Below are positions 29,209-37,188 of a stretch of DNA of 64,000 bases, one piece after another; positions within the stretch are counted from its first letter, which is position 1; every line of letters starts with the position of its first letter. The stretch is taken from positions 434,001 to 498,000 of the forward strand of contig JAPFFF010000026.1 in NCBI GenBank assembly GCA_039105265.1, given 5' to 3'. The position numbers and the translations under genes are program-made. The stretch comes from Tritrichomonas musculus. Lineage: Eukaryota; Parabasalia; Tritrichomonadida; Tritrichomonadidae. The notes under the pieces were generated by a model that saw only the letters and a program-made list of their open reading frames with translations, did no database searches and was not told the origin of the DNA.

Positions 29209-30813
29209 TTATCTACTTGTGATATCATACTGGCCTATCTCAACAACAGGTGGCATACCATTTGGTTGAACATGAATTGATATGACTGTGTCTTGTAATA
29301 TAGCCATTAATGGTGGAGTTGAATTGTTCTTTGTATAGTAATTATTAGGAAGGTCACATACTATTTCATATGTGATTGGTGTGTTAGCTGTTTGACCTTG
29401 TTGGAAGGTGTTATCTGTTTCAGTTGGCAACCCAATGAAGAATGATGTGGTATCATAACTATACAATTCATCGCATTCATCCCATTCATTATCGTTAAGT
29501 AATGATTGGACAACCTCTTTATTAAAACCTGTTTGTTCACCATTAACATTCATTGCATTTTGACATAGCTCAATAAACATTGGATCCTTACCACTGACTG
29601 TACTGAATGGTATTGATGGTATGGTACCATACCCACCACAACGTAGTTGGAAGTTGTGGAAGTGTGGATTCTTAAATATGGTATGATCAGTTGCTTTCAA
29701 TGGGAAGAGGAAGAAGATTGAATCAATAAATCGTGGAGTGATTGTTTGTGTGCTTGAACAATGGCCAGCACTAAGTTTCTTTGACATGGTTGTGAAGGTG
29801 AGTATCTGCGTTGGAAAGATGAGTTCTTGTTGCGTGTAACGTTGAACGAGCGCTTGATATATGTCTTTGTCAATGCCAAAGTTAGGTATGACACTATAAC
29901 AATCAGTGAATTCATAGTTGCGTTTGACTGTTAACCTACGTGTCTCAGCCTTAAGTGTGAATGGTGCGTTTGCACCTTCAGCATCAGCCCACATAGTGAT
30001 GGAGTCACCAATTTGAGTGAACTCACATGTAATGCGTTCAAATTTAAATTGAGTTAGATCAGATATGTTATGTAGCAACTCCATTGATGGTCCAACTGGA
30101 CAATATACAAGACCTTGTATGCCGAACATAATTTTCAACTCAAGCTTACCAGCAAACGCAGGTAGATATTTGATGTTGCTTAATGGTAAGAACCTACGTA
30201 AGTCAATCTTTATTGGTATGACCACACCATTCTCACCACCCAATTCAGTTCTACCACCAGGGCAAGGAATGAATGCACCACAACGTGATAAATCAAACTT
30301 ACGCTTGAATATATCTGAGTGACGAACCTTAGAATAAACATCTGCACGCTTTGTTGATTCGTTCGCACCACATGCAGTGATGAATGATTCTTCTGGAGCA
30401 AAGTTTTGAGTGTAAATTGATATGCCATTAGCAAGTATCTCATACTTTTCAACAGCATCCATTGCATCTTTGAATCCAACCCATAATGCATCAAACCTAT
30501 GCTTATGATCAGGTGAACCAACACCATTTAAATCTTCAATTGATTGATCAAGCTCAGGAAAGATCCTTAAATTTGCTTTGATAAAACCATTATATATATC
30601 TGCAGTGTTATCACATGTTGGACTGATGATGAATGTGGTGAATGACCCTGCATGGATTGGTGCAGATGGACTGTATGAAGCTTGTGCATCAATGAAATAC
30701 TTCTTATTAGTGTCTGACATTGCAATTGCATTATCAACTACATCAAAATAGCTTGCTATCTGCGTGTTAACTTCAGCGCTTGTCTTGTGTAAAACCTCGT
30801 TGTTAAACGTCAT
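29209..30813 (-). CDS. Maverick major capsid protein (double jelly-roll type)
   Basis: About 534 residues. Motifs and length fit the Polinton major capsid protein: an N-terminal part with YFIDAQASYSPSAPIHAGSF and ANLRIFPELDQSIEDLNG, then CGAFIPCPGGRTELGG, IPIKIDLRRFLPLSNIKYLP, LELKIMFGI, FTDCYSVIPNF and SIFFLFPLKATDHTIF. The last part is ISIHVQPNGMPPVVEIGQYD. These proteins form the trimeric hexon-like shell unit. An ATG two codons earlier (30819) is also open, but the one at 30813 lies in GCAAATG, the element's usual context. It is the middle of a minus-strand structural gene block. Confidence 0.85.
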   Translation of the reverse strand: MTFNNEVLHKTSAEVNTQIASYFDVVDNAIAMSDTNKKYFIDAQASYSPSAPIHAGSFTTFIISPTCDNTADIYNGFIKANLRIFPELDQSIEDLNGVGSPDHKHRFDALWVGFKDAMDAVEKYEILANGISIYTQNFAPEESFITACGANESTKRADVYSKVRHSDIFKRKFDLSRCGAFIPCPGGRTELGGENGVVIPIKIDLRRFLPLSNIKYLPAFAGKLELKIMFGIQGLVYCPVGPSMELLHNISDLTQFKFERITCEFTQIGDSITMWADAEGANAPFTLKAETRRLTVKRNYEFTDCYSVIPNFGIDKDIYQALVQRYTQQELIFPTQILTFTTMSKKLSAGHCSSTQTITPRFIDSIFFLFPLKATDHTIFKNPHFHNFQLRCGGYGTIPSIPFSTVSGKDPMFIELCQNAMNVNGEQTGFNKEVVQSLLNDNEWDECDELYSYDTTSFFIGLPTETDNTFQQGQTANTPITYEIVCDLPNNYYTKNNSTPPLMAILQDTVISIHVQPNGMPPVVEIGQYDITSR

Positions 30814-30840
30814 TTGCATGAATTAAAAATATGTATTTTA

Positions 30841-31470
30841 TCAACGTCTGATTCGTGATCTGAATGTTGGTTGTTCAATGATAGTTGGTGGTTCATAAAT
30901 GGGCTCACTTGATGGTGGTTCAATTGGTGTTGATTCATTAGGTTGTTGTGTTGGCTCTTCTGTTGGTATTAGATCAGGTACATACTTACTTCTTATGCGT
31001 GGCTTAGATAGTTCTTTATTAACAACATGTTTAATGTATTGTTTTTGTTCACGCTTGACTCTATCATTACGTAGCTCTTCACCTAATGAACGTAGCTGTT
31101 CAAGTATCTCTAAGTTAATGGTTGAATCATGTGATGCAACTTGCTGTGTTGGTGTTGACATTGTTCGTTGTGTTATACGTTGACTAACTCTGTTGGTTTG
31201 ACGCTTTGGTGTGAGTTGTGCTTCCTCTTGTTGTGATGATGGTTCATCATTGGTGCTATCACTTGCTGCAGTAGTATCATTAGTTGATTCAACCATTTCA
31301 TTTAAGTTGTCTGCTGATTTATCTCTATGAATAAGTGGTTGTGTTCTTAGCTTAACAATATACTTACCCTCTTTTTTAGTAGGGAACACTTCATACTGTT
31401 CATCATCAATACCTTGCAACCAACGTTGAATGATCTGATTACGCTTCATGCCAGTAACATATTTGGACAT
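30841..31470 (-). CDS. Pro/Gln-rich Maverick protein, unknown
   Basis: About 209 residues from ATG 31470, chosen over 31497 because it sits in TATTTCAAATGTCC. The order is a basic ordered N-terminus (MSKYVTGMKRNQIIQRWLQG), a Ser/Thr/Gln-rich linker, a helical charged segment (ILEQLRSLGEELRNDRVKRE), a basic stretch, and a Pro-rich C-terminus with an RSRIRR end. The mix of basic ends and disorder would suit a virion core or scaffold protein, but I cannot assign it. It lies 27 bases before the capsid gene start. Confidence 0.6.
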   Translation of the reverse strand: MSKYVTGMKRNQIIQRWLQGIDDEQYEVFPTKKEGKYIVKLRTQPLIHRDKSADNLNEMVESTNDTTAASDSTNDEPSSQQEEAQLTPKRQTNRVSQRITQRTMSTPTQQVASHDSTINLEILEQLRSLGEELRNDRVKREQKQYIKHVVNKELSKPRIRSKYVPDLIPTEEPTQQPNESTPIEPPSSEPIYEPPTIIEQPTFRSRIRR

Positions 31471-31503
31471 TTGAAATACACAAAAATAAAAAGTCAATAT
31501 TGT

Positions 31504-31719
31504 TTACTTACGTGATGATTTACGTTTATTACTTGACTTTGTTTTGCGACTATTACTTGACTTTATATATGGTACAGTTACATCATGTGTGTTAGTGTTA
31601 GCATTATATTGTTTGGTGTTTGATCTAGGTCTAGTTACTTCATTGTACATAGTACCAGGACCAGATATGATAACTGATTCACTTGATTGATAAGCGTTAG
31701 TTCGTTTGTTGAAACTCAT
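31504..31719 (-). CDS. Small basic Maverick protein (71 residues)
   Basis: ATG 31719 (GTACAAATGAG) is preferred to the upstream ATG at 31818, which would overlap the previous gene by most of its extension. The N-terminus is MSFNKRTNAYQSSESVIISG. The last 20 residues are nearly all Lys, Arg and Ser, like adenovirus core peptides or a nuclear/DNA-binding tail. The function is inferred only from charge. It is 10 bases after the stop of the previous gene in the block. Confidence 0.5.
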   Translation of the reverse strand: MSFNKRTNAYQSSESVIISGPGTMYNEVTRPRSNTKQYNANTNTHDVTVPYIKSSNSRKTKSSNKRKSSRK

Positions 31720-31729
31720 TTGTACATCG

Positions 31730-32167
31730 TTAAATACCTCTAAACGGCACCCACTTATATGGTTTATGTGATGTAGCTCGTCGTGAATCAACTGCAGCTT
31801 GTGCTGATGATGAACCACCTGTAGTGAGGGTTGTTACATTAGGTTTTAATGCACCTCTTGCAAATTGCTCACTTATTTTCTCAAGCTTATTTGTGACATT
31901 TCCTTTTGGCATGTGACTGAATATGTTTGCACCTGTTGCTGTTAACGCACCTAATGCTGGGTTGAATGCTGATGCGAATGGTGTCAATGCATGTAATGCC
32001 ATACCTACAGCTTTAGGATTGTTCATAGCATAGTTCTTTGCACCAATCAATCCTTTCTTAGTAGCACTCCATATGTGGTGAGCTGCATTCTTTGCACTAA
32101 TCAATCCTTGATGAATATCACTTTTTAACCTGTTCCATCCACTGGTAATGAAACGTTTGAATCCCAT
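31730..32167 (-). CDS. Protein VI-like small membrane-active candidate
   Basis: This 145-residue protein opens MGFKRFITSGWNRLKSDIHQ and continues with repeated small/basic amphipathic helices (AKNAAHHIWSATKKGLIGAK). A hydrophobic Ala/Gly stretch follows (PKAVGMALHALTPFASAFNP, LGALTATGANIF), then a disordered Ser/Ala tail ending in WVPFRGI. The pattern recalls the N-terminal lytic and hydrophobic region of adenovirus protein VI and similar Polinton small proteins. That is an analogy, not a detected homology. It starts 12 bases after the ATPase stop. Confidence 0.5.
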   Translation of the reverse strand: MGFKRFITSGWNRLKSDIHQGLISAKNAAHHIWSATKKGLIGAKNYAMNNPKAVGMALHALTPFASAFNPALGALTATGANIFSHMPKGNVTNKLEKISEQFARGALKPNVTTLTTGGSSSAQAAVDSRRATSHKPYKWVPFRGI

Positions 32168-32179
32168 GTTTGTAATTCG

Positions 32180-33043
32180 TTAAACTTCAAAGTGTGATTG
32201 ATTCGCTGTGATATTGATTATGAATTTATCATGTTGGCCTTTATGATTGAGGTATTCAGCTGTGGTTGATTTAATGTCAAGATTGTTAGGTGTTTGTTGT
32301 AGCATTGATGTGAAATCCTCTTTACTGAAGCCACTATAACATATAATGTCAGTAGCTAAACGTTTAACGTTGAGATGAACGAATCGAAGTGTTTGCACTG
32401 CTATGATACAGGTTAAATTGTAGTGACGTGTTTTAGTGAGTAAACGACATAATTCACTATTGCCATTCTTAAGTAGTGGTGATCCAGCTGCATCATCTAG
32501 TACGAGCAATGTGTTGTATGGGTATGAAGCTGTTTGATATTTAACTAGCTTATTTGCTATGTATGTAATCCTATCTTCAATCTCAAACAATGAATGCTTG
32601 TTAATGATTCTTGCCATCTCTTCATTAGTCTCAACCATTGTTGATAACACATGTTTAACCATAGCATAGTACTTAAGCTTACGTTTGAGATGACGCCTGA
32701 GATATGGCAATAGTTGTTCTTCTTTAATGTATTGAATGGGTGTCTTAACATTTTTAGATAGTACTTCAGCTGTCTTATCAAGTTTACCTGACGTTGAACA
32801 GAAGATGATCTTACTATAGTATGGCTTAGTAAATAGCCGTTCTGTTATCATGATGTGTGACCATATCCAGAATGATTTACCAGCGCCCATCTTACCAATT
32901 AAAAAGTAGATACCATTTGATGAGAATGGATACTCTTCACTTAGTGGTTTAATCAATGCCATCTCAATATCACGCTGGTTTTTATGTAATGACTCTTGAA
33001 TAAGATGTTTAACTTCATTCATAACGTTTTTATGTTGACTCAT
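32180..33043 (-). CDS. Maverick packaging ATPase (A32-like)
   Basis: The 287-residue ATPase has Walker A IGKMGAGKSF (residues 50-57), preceded by GIYFL, and Walker B TLLVLDDAAGSP (about 178-189). A following sensor-like region has LLTKTRHYNLTCIIAVQTLR. It is the DNA-packaging motor of the FtsK/HerA class that fills the capsid. Its ATG lies 6 bases after the integrase stop (TATCAAATG). All key residues are present. It is only distantly similar to the outer element's ATPase. Confidence 0.88.
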   Translation of the reverse strand: MSQHKNVMNEVKHLIQESLHKNQRDIEMALIKPLSEEYPFSSNGIYFLIGKMGAGKSFWIWSHIMITERLFTKPYYSKIIFCSTSGKLDKTAEVLSKNVKTPIQYIKEEQLLPYLRRHLKRKLKYYAMVKHVLSTMVETNEEMARIINKHSLFEIEDRITYIANKLVKYQTASYPYNTLLVLDDAAGSPLLKNGNSELCRLLTKTRHYNLTCIIAVQTLRFVHLNVKRLATDIICYSGFSKEDFTSMLQQTPNNLDIKSTTAEYLNHKGQHDKFIINITANQSHFEV

Positions 33044-33049
33044 TTGATA

Positions 33050-34147
33050 TTAGATGAACTTCTTAATGTGATCTGGTATGGTCTTTCGTTTAAGCCAGTA
33101 CTGTCGTTCCATTGTTGAGAGCTTAGTTGGGTGACCTTCACGCATGTTCTTAGATGGGATAGTGTCTTTCATTGTTGAACCATTGCCTAGATCATATATG
33201 ATATGGTATGTGTCTTTTGATTTGTTATATGATGTGATTGATTTAACCATACCACGTTTGCCATCATCAAGTGTGGTTGCTAATGGAATGTTGCTAGCTG
33301 CTTTAACGAGTTTGTAACCTGGCATTGTATTGACAGATCCATCTGTAGATCGTATCAAGAATTGGTTACCATCATTAGAATCAACTATGTATGCAACTTT
33401 AGATAGGTTCGAACGATGTTTAACGAATGGATTTGCATCAAACACTATCCTAACTCTGTCACCTGGTTTGAAATCATATGGATTAACTTGATGTTCCATC
33501 TCATGTATGTATGTTAACTCGTCATCTTGAGTAATATCATTGGGTGACTTGTTATGTAGTGAACCATGTGGCATGTCATTGTATGAGTCAACTATCTGTA
33601 GTACGTTTAGCTTTGGTTGATTGAATCGCATATCACGTATCGTTCTCATGAAGCGGTTGATAATACCAAGCTTGTTATGATCGTTATCGGTTGTGGTTGT
33701 ATATATGATATTATGTTGTTGCATGAAGTCAAGCACTGTGTTTGATAAATAAGCAGCATCTTCATCTGACATAATGGCTTTGCATTGAGGTTCAACTTTG
33801 ATGAACTCATTAAGTGCTCTGTGTATTTCATTAGCACCCTTGCCGTGTATCATATAAGCATATGCTTTACGTGTGTTGATGTTGATAAGTATTAAGTAGT
33901 TAGGTTGGCCTGCTGCTTTATGATCAATGAACGTGTCCATTTGAAATGCATGTGGTAGCTTCGAATATATATGCATGAACTTAGGTTTGGGCTTACGTTG
34001 ATCGTGTACAACCATTGTGTTGAGATAGTGTTTAGCTTCATCATCAGTGAAACCATAACGATTGGCTATGCGTTTGAACTTAGGTAGGGACTTGGTGGGG
34101 TACTTAGCATAGACTTCATCAATGGTATTGAACTTAACCCTTGACAT
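33050..34147 (-). CDS. Maverick retroviral-type integrase
   Basis: The 365-residue protein has an rve core. The first acid is D71 (AFQMDTFIDH) and the second D128 (AIMSDEDAAY). The third position, exactly 35 residues on, is Asn164 (KLGIINRFMRTI), not Glu. The C-terminal part contains an SH3-like block (DFKPGDRVRIVFDANPF) and a basic end. It would join the element ends to target DNA and create the 5-bp duplication. I see no HHCC zinc motif; the N-terminus is a helical KRIANRYGFTDDEAKHYLNT region. The start is GATCAAATG. If Glu or Asp is required there, this copy is catalytically dead; otherwise the family differs. Confidence 0.85.
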   Translation of the reverse strand: MSRVKFNTIDEVYAKYPTKSLPKFKRIANRYGFTDDEAKHYLNTMVVHDQRKPKPKFMHIYSKLPHAFQMDTFIDHKAAGQPNYLILININTRKAYAYMIHGKGANEIHRALNEFIKVEPQCKAIMSDEDAAYLSNTVLDFMQQHNIIYTTTTDNDHNKLGIINRFMRTIRDMRFNQPKLNVLQIVDSYNDMPHGSLHNKSPNDITQDDELTYIHEMEHQVNPYDFKPGDRVRIVFDANPFVKHRSNLSKVAYIVDSNDGNQFLIRSTDGSVNTMPGYKLVKAASNIPLATTLDDGKRGMVKSITSYNKSKDTYHIIYDLGNGSTMKDTIPSKNMREGHPTKLSTMERQYWLKRKTIPDHIKKFI

Positions 34148-34173
34148 TTGATCAATGCAAAGTAAAAATGTTA

Positions 34174-35376
34174 TTAACTATACAACAACTTACGATTCTG
34201 TAATAGTACTACATCTATTGTAAACATAAAGAAATCTTCAAATGCAATTGGTACATCTATTTCATTTCTATCGTAGAGTTCAATCCAGAATTTATCATCA
34301 TTGTCATTCAACTTATAGTATTTGATTGGGGTGTATGCTTCATTAGTTCTTCCAATGAGGTTATGGTTGGATTGTAATGCAAATGATGCTGCTACTTCAC
34401 ATTGTGAGTTGGTTAGCATGTGTTTGAATATTAATTTAGGATGGAACTTTGTTATGTGATGAATGCTATTACGATATGGGTTGTTATCACCAATATGAAA
34501 GTAACACGCAGTATCAAAATCAAATCTATCACTAACTGTATTATCATCATATATATTAAGATCTAATTCACCTGGATTGATAACACTATATGGCAAAGGT
34601 TCGTCATTAACATTATCCCACATATAGAATTTCTTATAGGTTGCATCATTATTATCAGCTGTCATCATGAAATCAAAATAGTATTCGTCATTTGCACATG
34701 AAGTAATGGTTAACCTTGTTTCATTACCAATATTTTCATATATATCAATATCATTTTCCCTATCAAGATGGAATGGAATATGGTTTCGTAAACATATGAT
34801 GGAGTGATCATCCATATCTTTATTCAATTGGTCTAGTGCTGCAATCTTATTATCATTTGATTGAGCTGAATTAAGTACATCTCTATGGAGTTTATTATAT
34901 ATATTTACATTATCAATTCTACCTTTCAAATCTTCAATGAAATCATTTACATTATCAAATATATCATAACAATAATCAACTTTAAACACTTTACAATCTT
35001 CCCTATCCATACGATTAATAACAGTTTGAATTTGTTCATCATTCAAATTATCAATGAAATCATACAAGCCTTCAGCTAATTCAATAAATTTATCTTGTCT
35101 ATATTTACGAATATACAATACAAAGCTTAATTGTAAAAACTTCCTTACATTGATTTGCATGTTACGTACACCAATTATCTTCTCACCAACATTAGATGTA
35201 ATCCATTCAGGTGGATACTTAAAATAGATTCGATTGAAATGTTTAATGCCATTATGAAAGTAATCTTCAGATCCATCTTCATTTATGATAGTTACAGCAT
35301 CCTTAACAGAGTTATACACCGTTTCAATAGGTAATGGTATTGATTCATCTGAACGAGCATCTCTTCGATAATTCAT
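34174..35376 (-). CDS. Putative second capsid-like (jelly-roll) Maverick protein
   Basis: The 400-residue protein starts at 35376 (CTTCAAATG). The longer frame to 35529 only translates TIR repeats. The N-terminal part contains FKYPPEWITSNVGEKIIGVR and NVRKFLQLSFVLYI, followed by a helical charged stretch (about 95-180), then beta-rich sequence. The end, FWIELYDRNEIDVPIAFEDF then FMFTIDVVL, resembles the end of the putative penton protein at 20297-21025. I therefore suspect a related minor capsid protein. It is the first gene inside the right TIR. Unknown otherwise. Confidence 0.55.
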   Translation of the reverse strand: MNYRRDARSDESIPLPIETVYNSVKDAVTIINEDGSEDYFHNGIKHFNRIYFKYPPEWITSNVGEKIIGVRNMQINVRKFLQLSFVLYIRKYRQDKFIELAEGLYDFIDNLNDEQIQTVINRMDREDCKVFKVDYCYDIFDNVNDFIEDLKGRIDNVNIYNKLHRDVLNSAQSNDNKIAALDQLNKDMDDHSIICLRNHIPFHLDRENDIDIYENIGNETRLTITSCANDEYYFDFMMTADNNDATYKKFYMWDNVNDEPLPYSVINPGELDLNIYDDNTVSDRFDFDTACYFHIGDNNPYRNSIHHITKFHPKLIFKHMLTNSQCEVAASFALQSNHNLIGRTNEAYTPIKYYKLNDNDDKFWIELYDRNEIDVPIAFEDFFMFTIDVVLLQNRKLLYS

Positions 35377-35397
35377 TTGAAGTTGTTTAAACACTTT

Positions 35398-35689
35398 ACA
35401 GTTGAACCATGTTATGTGAACCGTTGTGTGACGTGATATGTGGCGTGTGACATGAGGTGATGACATGAGGTGATGACATGAGGTGATGACATGAGGTGGT
35501 GACATGAGTTTAACGTGAGGTGATAACATGAGGTGATGACGTGAGTTTAACGTGAGGTGACGTGTTAAGTTTTGACATGAGGTTTCACTTTGAAAGTGCT
35601 ATGATCTAGAAATGTCAAAAGGTATGGAGTTTCATCTTAAGGGGGGCAGATGATACGTAGTATCAGACGCCACCCTTAGGGTATCTACT
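35398..35689 (-). repeat. Right terminal inverted repeat of the inner Maverick
   Basis: It is the complement of 13296-13564, with about 23 extra bases of 13-bp repeat. It ends in GGTATCTACT at 35689 and has the same GATAC/GTATC hairpin near the end. Confidence 0.92.
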
Positions 35690-35694
35690 AGCAG
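35690..35694. repeat. Target-site duplication AGCAG, right copy
   Basis: It follows the last base of the inner element directly and matches 13291-13295. Confidence 0.8.
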
Positions 35695-36316
35695 CATTGA
35701 AGGCATCAGTGAAGACGTACTTGTTGAACATCTCGTAAGCGGATTGTTTACGAGGCTTCTTCATTCGATAGCCGCTCTTGGGGTTCTCCAATACGTTCTG
35801 GTACCATTGAGGAGTCTGAGAAAGGTTAGTTCCGATGACGGTACCTACTTGACGGATTTGCTCAGGATGTTGTGCACGATCGTAGTCAAAGTAGGTGACA
35901 CCCAATGTGTCATTGATGAAGCCACGTTTCGTGATGGCTTTACCGTCATGTCGTCGCTTATATTCAGCACGAGATGCTTTGTCGGGATATGTTGAATGGT
36001 ATGCCAAAGTGTTTGGCCGGTCGGATTGGACTGTTGTGTATCCGTTCGCGTAGACTGGGTTGTTGTTCTTGTCGACGATGATTACATCAGGGACACCATC
36101 GTTGTTGACATCAGGCATGTTATTCAGAACGGCAGGTCCATTAACATCGAGCTTCTTGAGGGCCCATCGACTATTCGGATTCGAATGATTGTGCTTCTCG
36201 ACCAAACTTTGAGCACCTTGTGGAGAGATGAGGCTGTTCATGCGCTTCACGTCTTGTTTCAACCCAAGGACATTGTCCATCAGTTCTTTCATTCCGGTTT
36301 TACCCTTCGAGGTCAT
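35690..36316 (-). pseudogene. 5' part of the gene split by the inner Maverick
   Basis: From ATG 36316 (AACCAAATG) about 208 residues are native: MTSKGKTGMKELMDNVLGLK, a charged helical start, then DVNNDGVPDVIIVDKNNNP, an Asp/Asn-rich loop resembling a calcium-binding or FG-GAP-type repeat. Next come NTLAYHSTYPDKASRAEYKR and QSAYEMFNKYVFTDAFN. After the insertion point the frame reads ten codons into the inner TIR and stops at 35663. The natural continuation is at 12808-13295. The product is unknown; a virion or scaffold protein of the outer element is a guess. Confidence 0.75.
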
Positions 36317-36386
36317 TTGGTTTCGACTAAAAAGTTGGTAGGTCGGTAACGAGATCGTGATCGAGGACTCAAAAAATAGAACCTGT

Positions 36387-36722
36387 TTACGAAGACCTCA
36401 TGGGTGGGATCTCTAAAGCGTTCATCGATTGGGTTCGTTCAAGAAACTTATCAGAGACGTAGATAGCGGTGGACTTCTTGTCGTCATTTCGTACGCGGAA
36501 TACTAGTGAAGGACCTGTCTTGCGTGGTTTGACCCTAAAGTAATCTTCCCATGCGGGGTTAAACTTATAGAGCATTCGTTCACTAGGGCTGAAGAAGTAG
36601 TCTCTCGTTCTGAATGTGTGCTTACCGTATGATATCAGACGTTTGACATCGCTTGGCATTGACTCGCTACAGACATGATGGCTATCACCGAAGTGGTTAT
36701 AGTGTTCGTAATAGGTCTCCAT
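36387..36722 (-). CDS. Small protein of the outer element, unknown
   Basis: From ATG 36722 the protein has 111 residues (METYYEHYNHFGDSHHVCSE). A middle part with YGKHTFRTRDYFFSPSERML and AWEDYFRVKPRKTGPSLVFR is followed by a short tail. The frame is open further upstream without an ATG (to a GTG at 36770). It has no recognisable domain. Codon use matches the split gene beside it, so it probably belongs to the outer element. Confidence 0.5.
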   Translation of the reverse strand: METYYEHYNHFGDSHHVCSESMPSDVKRLISYGKHTFRTRDYFFSPSERMLYKFNPAWEDYFRVKPRKTGPSLVFRVRNDDKKSTAIYVSDKFLERTQSMNALEIPPMRSS

Positions 36723-36782
36723 TTCATGGTTGATAAAAGTTACTTCATGATAGACCTCCGAAGCCGTCACTCCACTGAGGAT

Positions 36783-36990
36783 GGAGTCACGCTAACGGGT
36801 GCGTTTCGGCAGTGTGAAAGACGTGTTGGTTGGGGTCGTTTCGGCAGGGTGGGAGCCGTGAATGAGGTAGTCGTTGGAGTCACGCTAACGGGTGTTTTAG
36901 AGGGCGTTTGGTCGTGTGGGAGCCGTGAATGAGGTAGTCGTTGGAGTCACGCTAACGGGTGTTTTAGAGGGCGTTTCGGCAGGGTGGAGG
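36783..36990. repeat. Subterminal repeats of the outer element
   Basis: GGAGTCACGCTAACGGGTG starts at 36783, 36876 and 36943. Between the copies are shared blocks GGGAGCCGTGAATGAGGTAG and CGTTTCGGCAGGGTGG. The units are about 93 and 67 bases and partly rearranged. Repeats near the ends are usual in Mavericks. Confidence 0.85.
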
Positions 36991-37001
36991 CATTCACGGG
37001 G

Positions 37002-37043
37002 GTTGTCAGGAGTCCTGGGCCTCGGACCAGGAATCATGACAAC
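37002..37043. repeat. Terminal hairpin of the outer element
   Basis: GTTGTCAGGAGTCCTGG pairs with CCAGGAATCATGACAAC, with two mismatches and an 8-base loop. It lies about 10 bases inside the proposed right end. Confidence 0.8.
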
Positions 37044-37168
37044 TAGATACTACTTTAGTTAATAAATGGTCAAATATTTCATATCACCAAATACGATAAA
37101 AATATCGTATAAAATAAAGCTTTCAATTTGTACGATTTTTTCATTCAAAATTTTTACAACAAATTATT

Positions 37169-37175
37169 TCATTTT
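37169..37175 (+). promoter_or_regulatory. Initiator of the cyclophilin-like gene
   Basis: TCATTTT with presumed start A at 37171, 18 bases before the ATG at 37189. Confidence 0.55.
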
Positions 37176-37188
37176 TAGAAAGAAGAAA

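Larger units (their letters stand above)
13296..35689. mobile_element. Complete inner Maverick/Polinton, 22.4 kb
   Basis: Long terminal inverted repeats start AGTAGATACC and end GGTATCTACT, flanked by a 5-bp duplication. Inside are a protein-primed polymerase B, integrase, packaging ATPase, major capsid protein, putative minor capsid proteins and a fibre-like protein, which is the Maverick hallmark set. The left third is mostly plus strand. The right part, from 28287, is one minus-strand gene block with very tight spacing. Base composition is intermediate between host DNA and the outer element. No gene of the set is visibly broken. Confidence 0.95.
35690..37054. mobile_element. Right piece of the outer Maverick-type element
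   Basis: It is GC-richer than both the inner element and the host. It carries the 5' part of the split gene, one small gene, subterminal tandem repeats and a terminal hairpin. The sequence AGATACTACT ends at 37054; its complement AGTAGTATCT resembles the inner element's terminus AGTAGATACC, so I place the end there. The composition turns to host AT-richness immediately after. Confidence 0.65.

Noticed and set aside
35377-35529. N-terminal extension of the 34174 gene into the TIR
   Set aside because: It translates the 13-bp TIR repeats; ATG 35376 has the element's start context.
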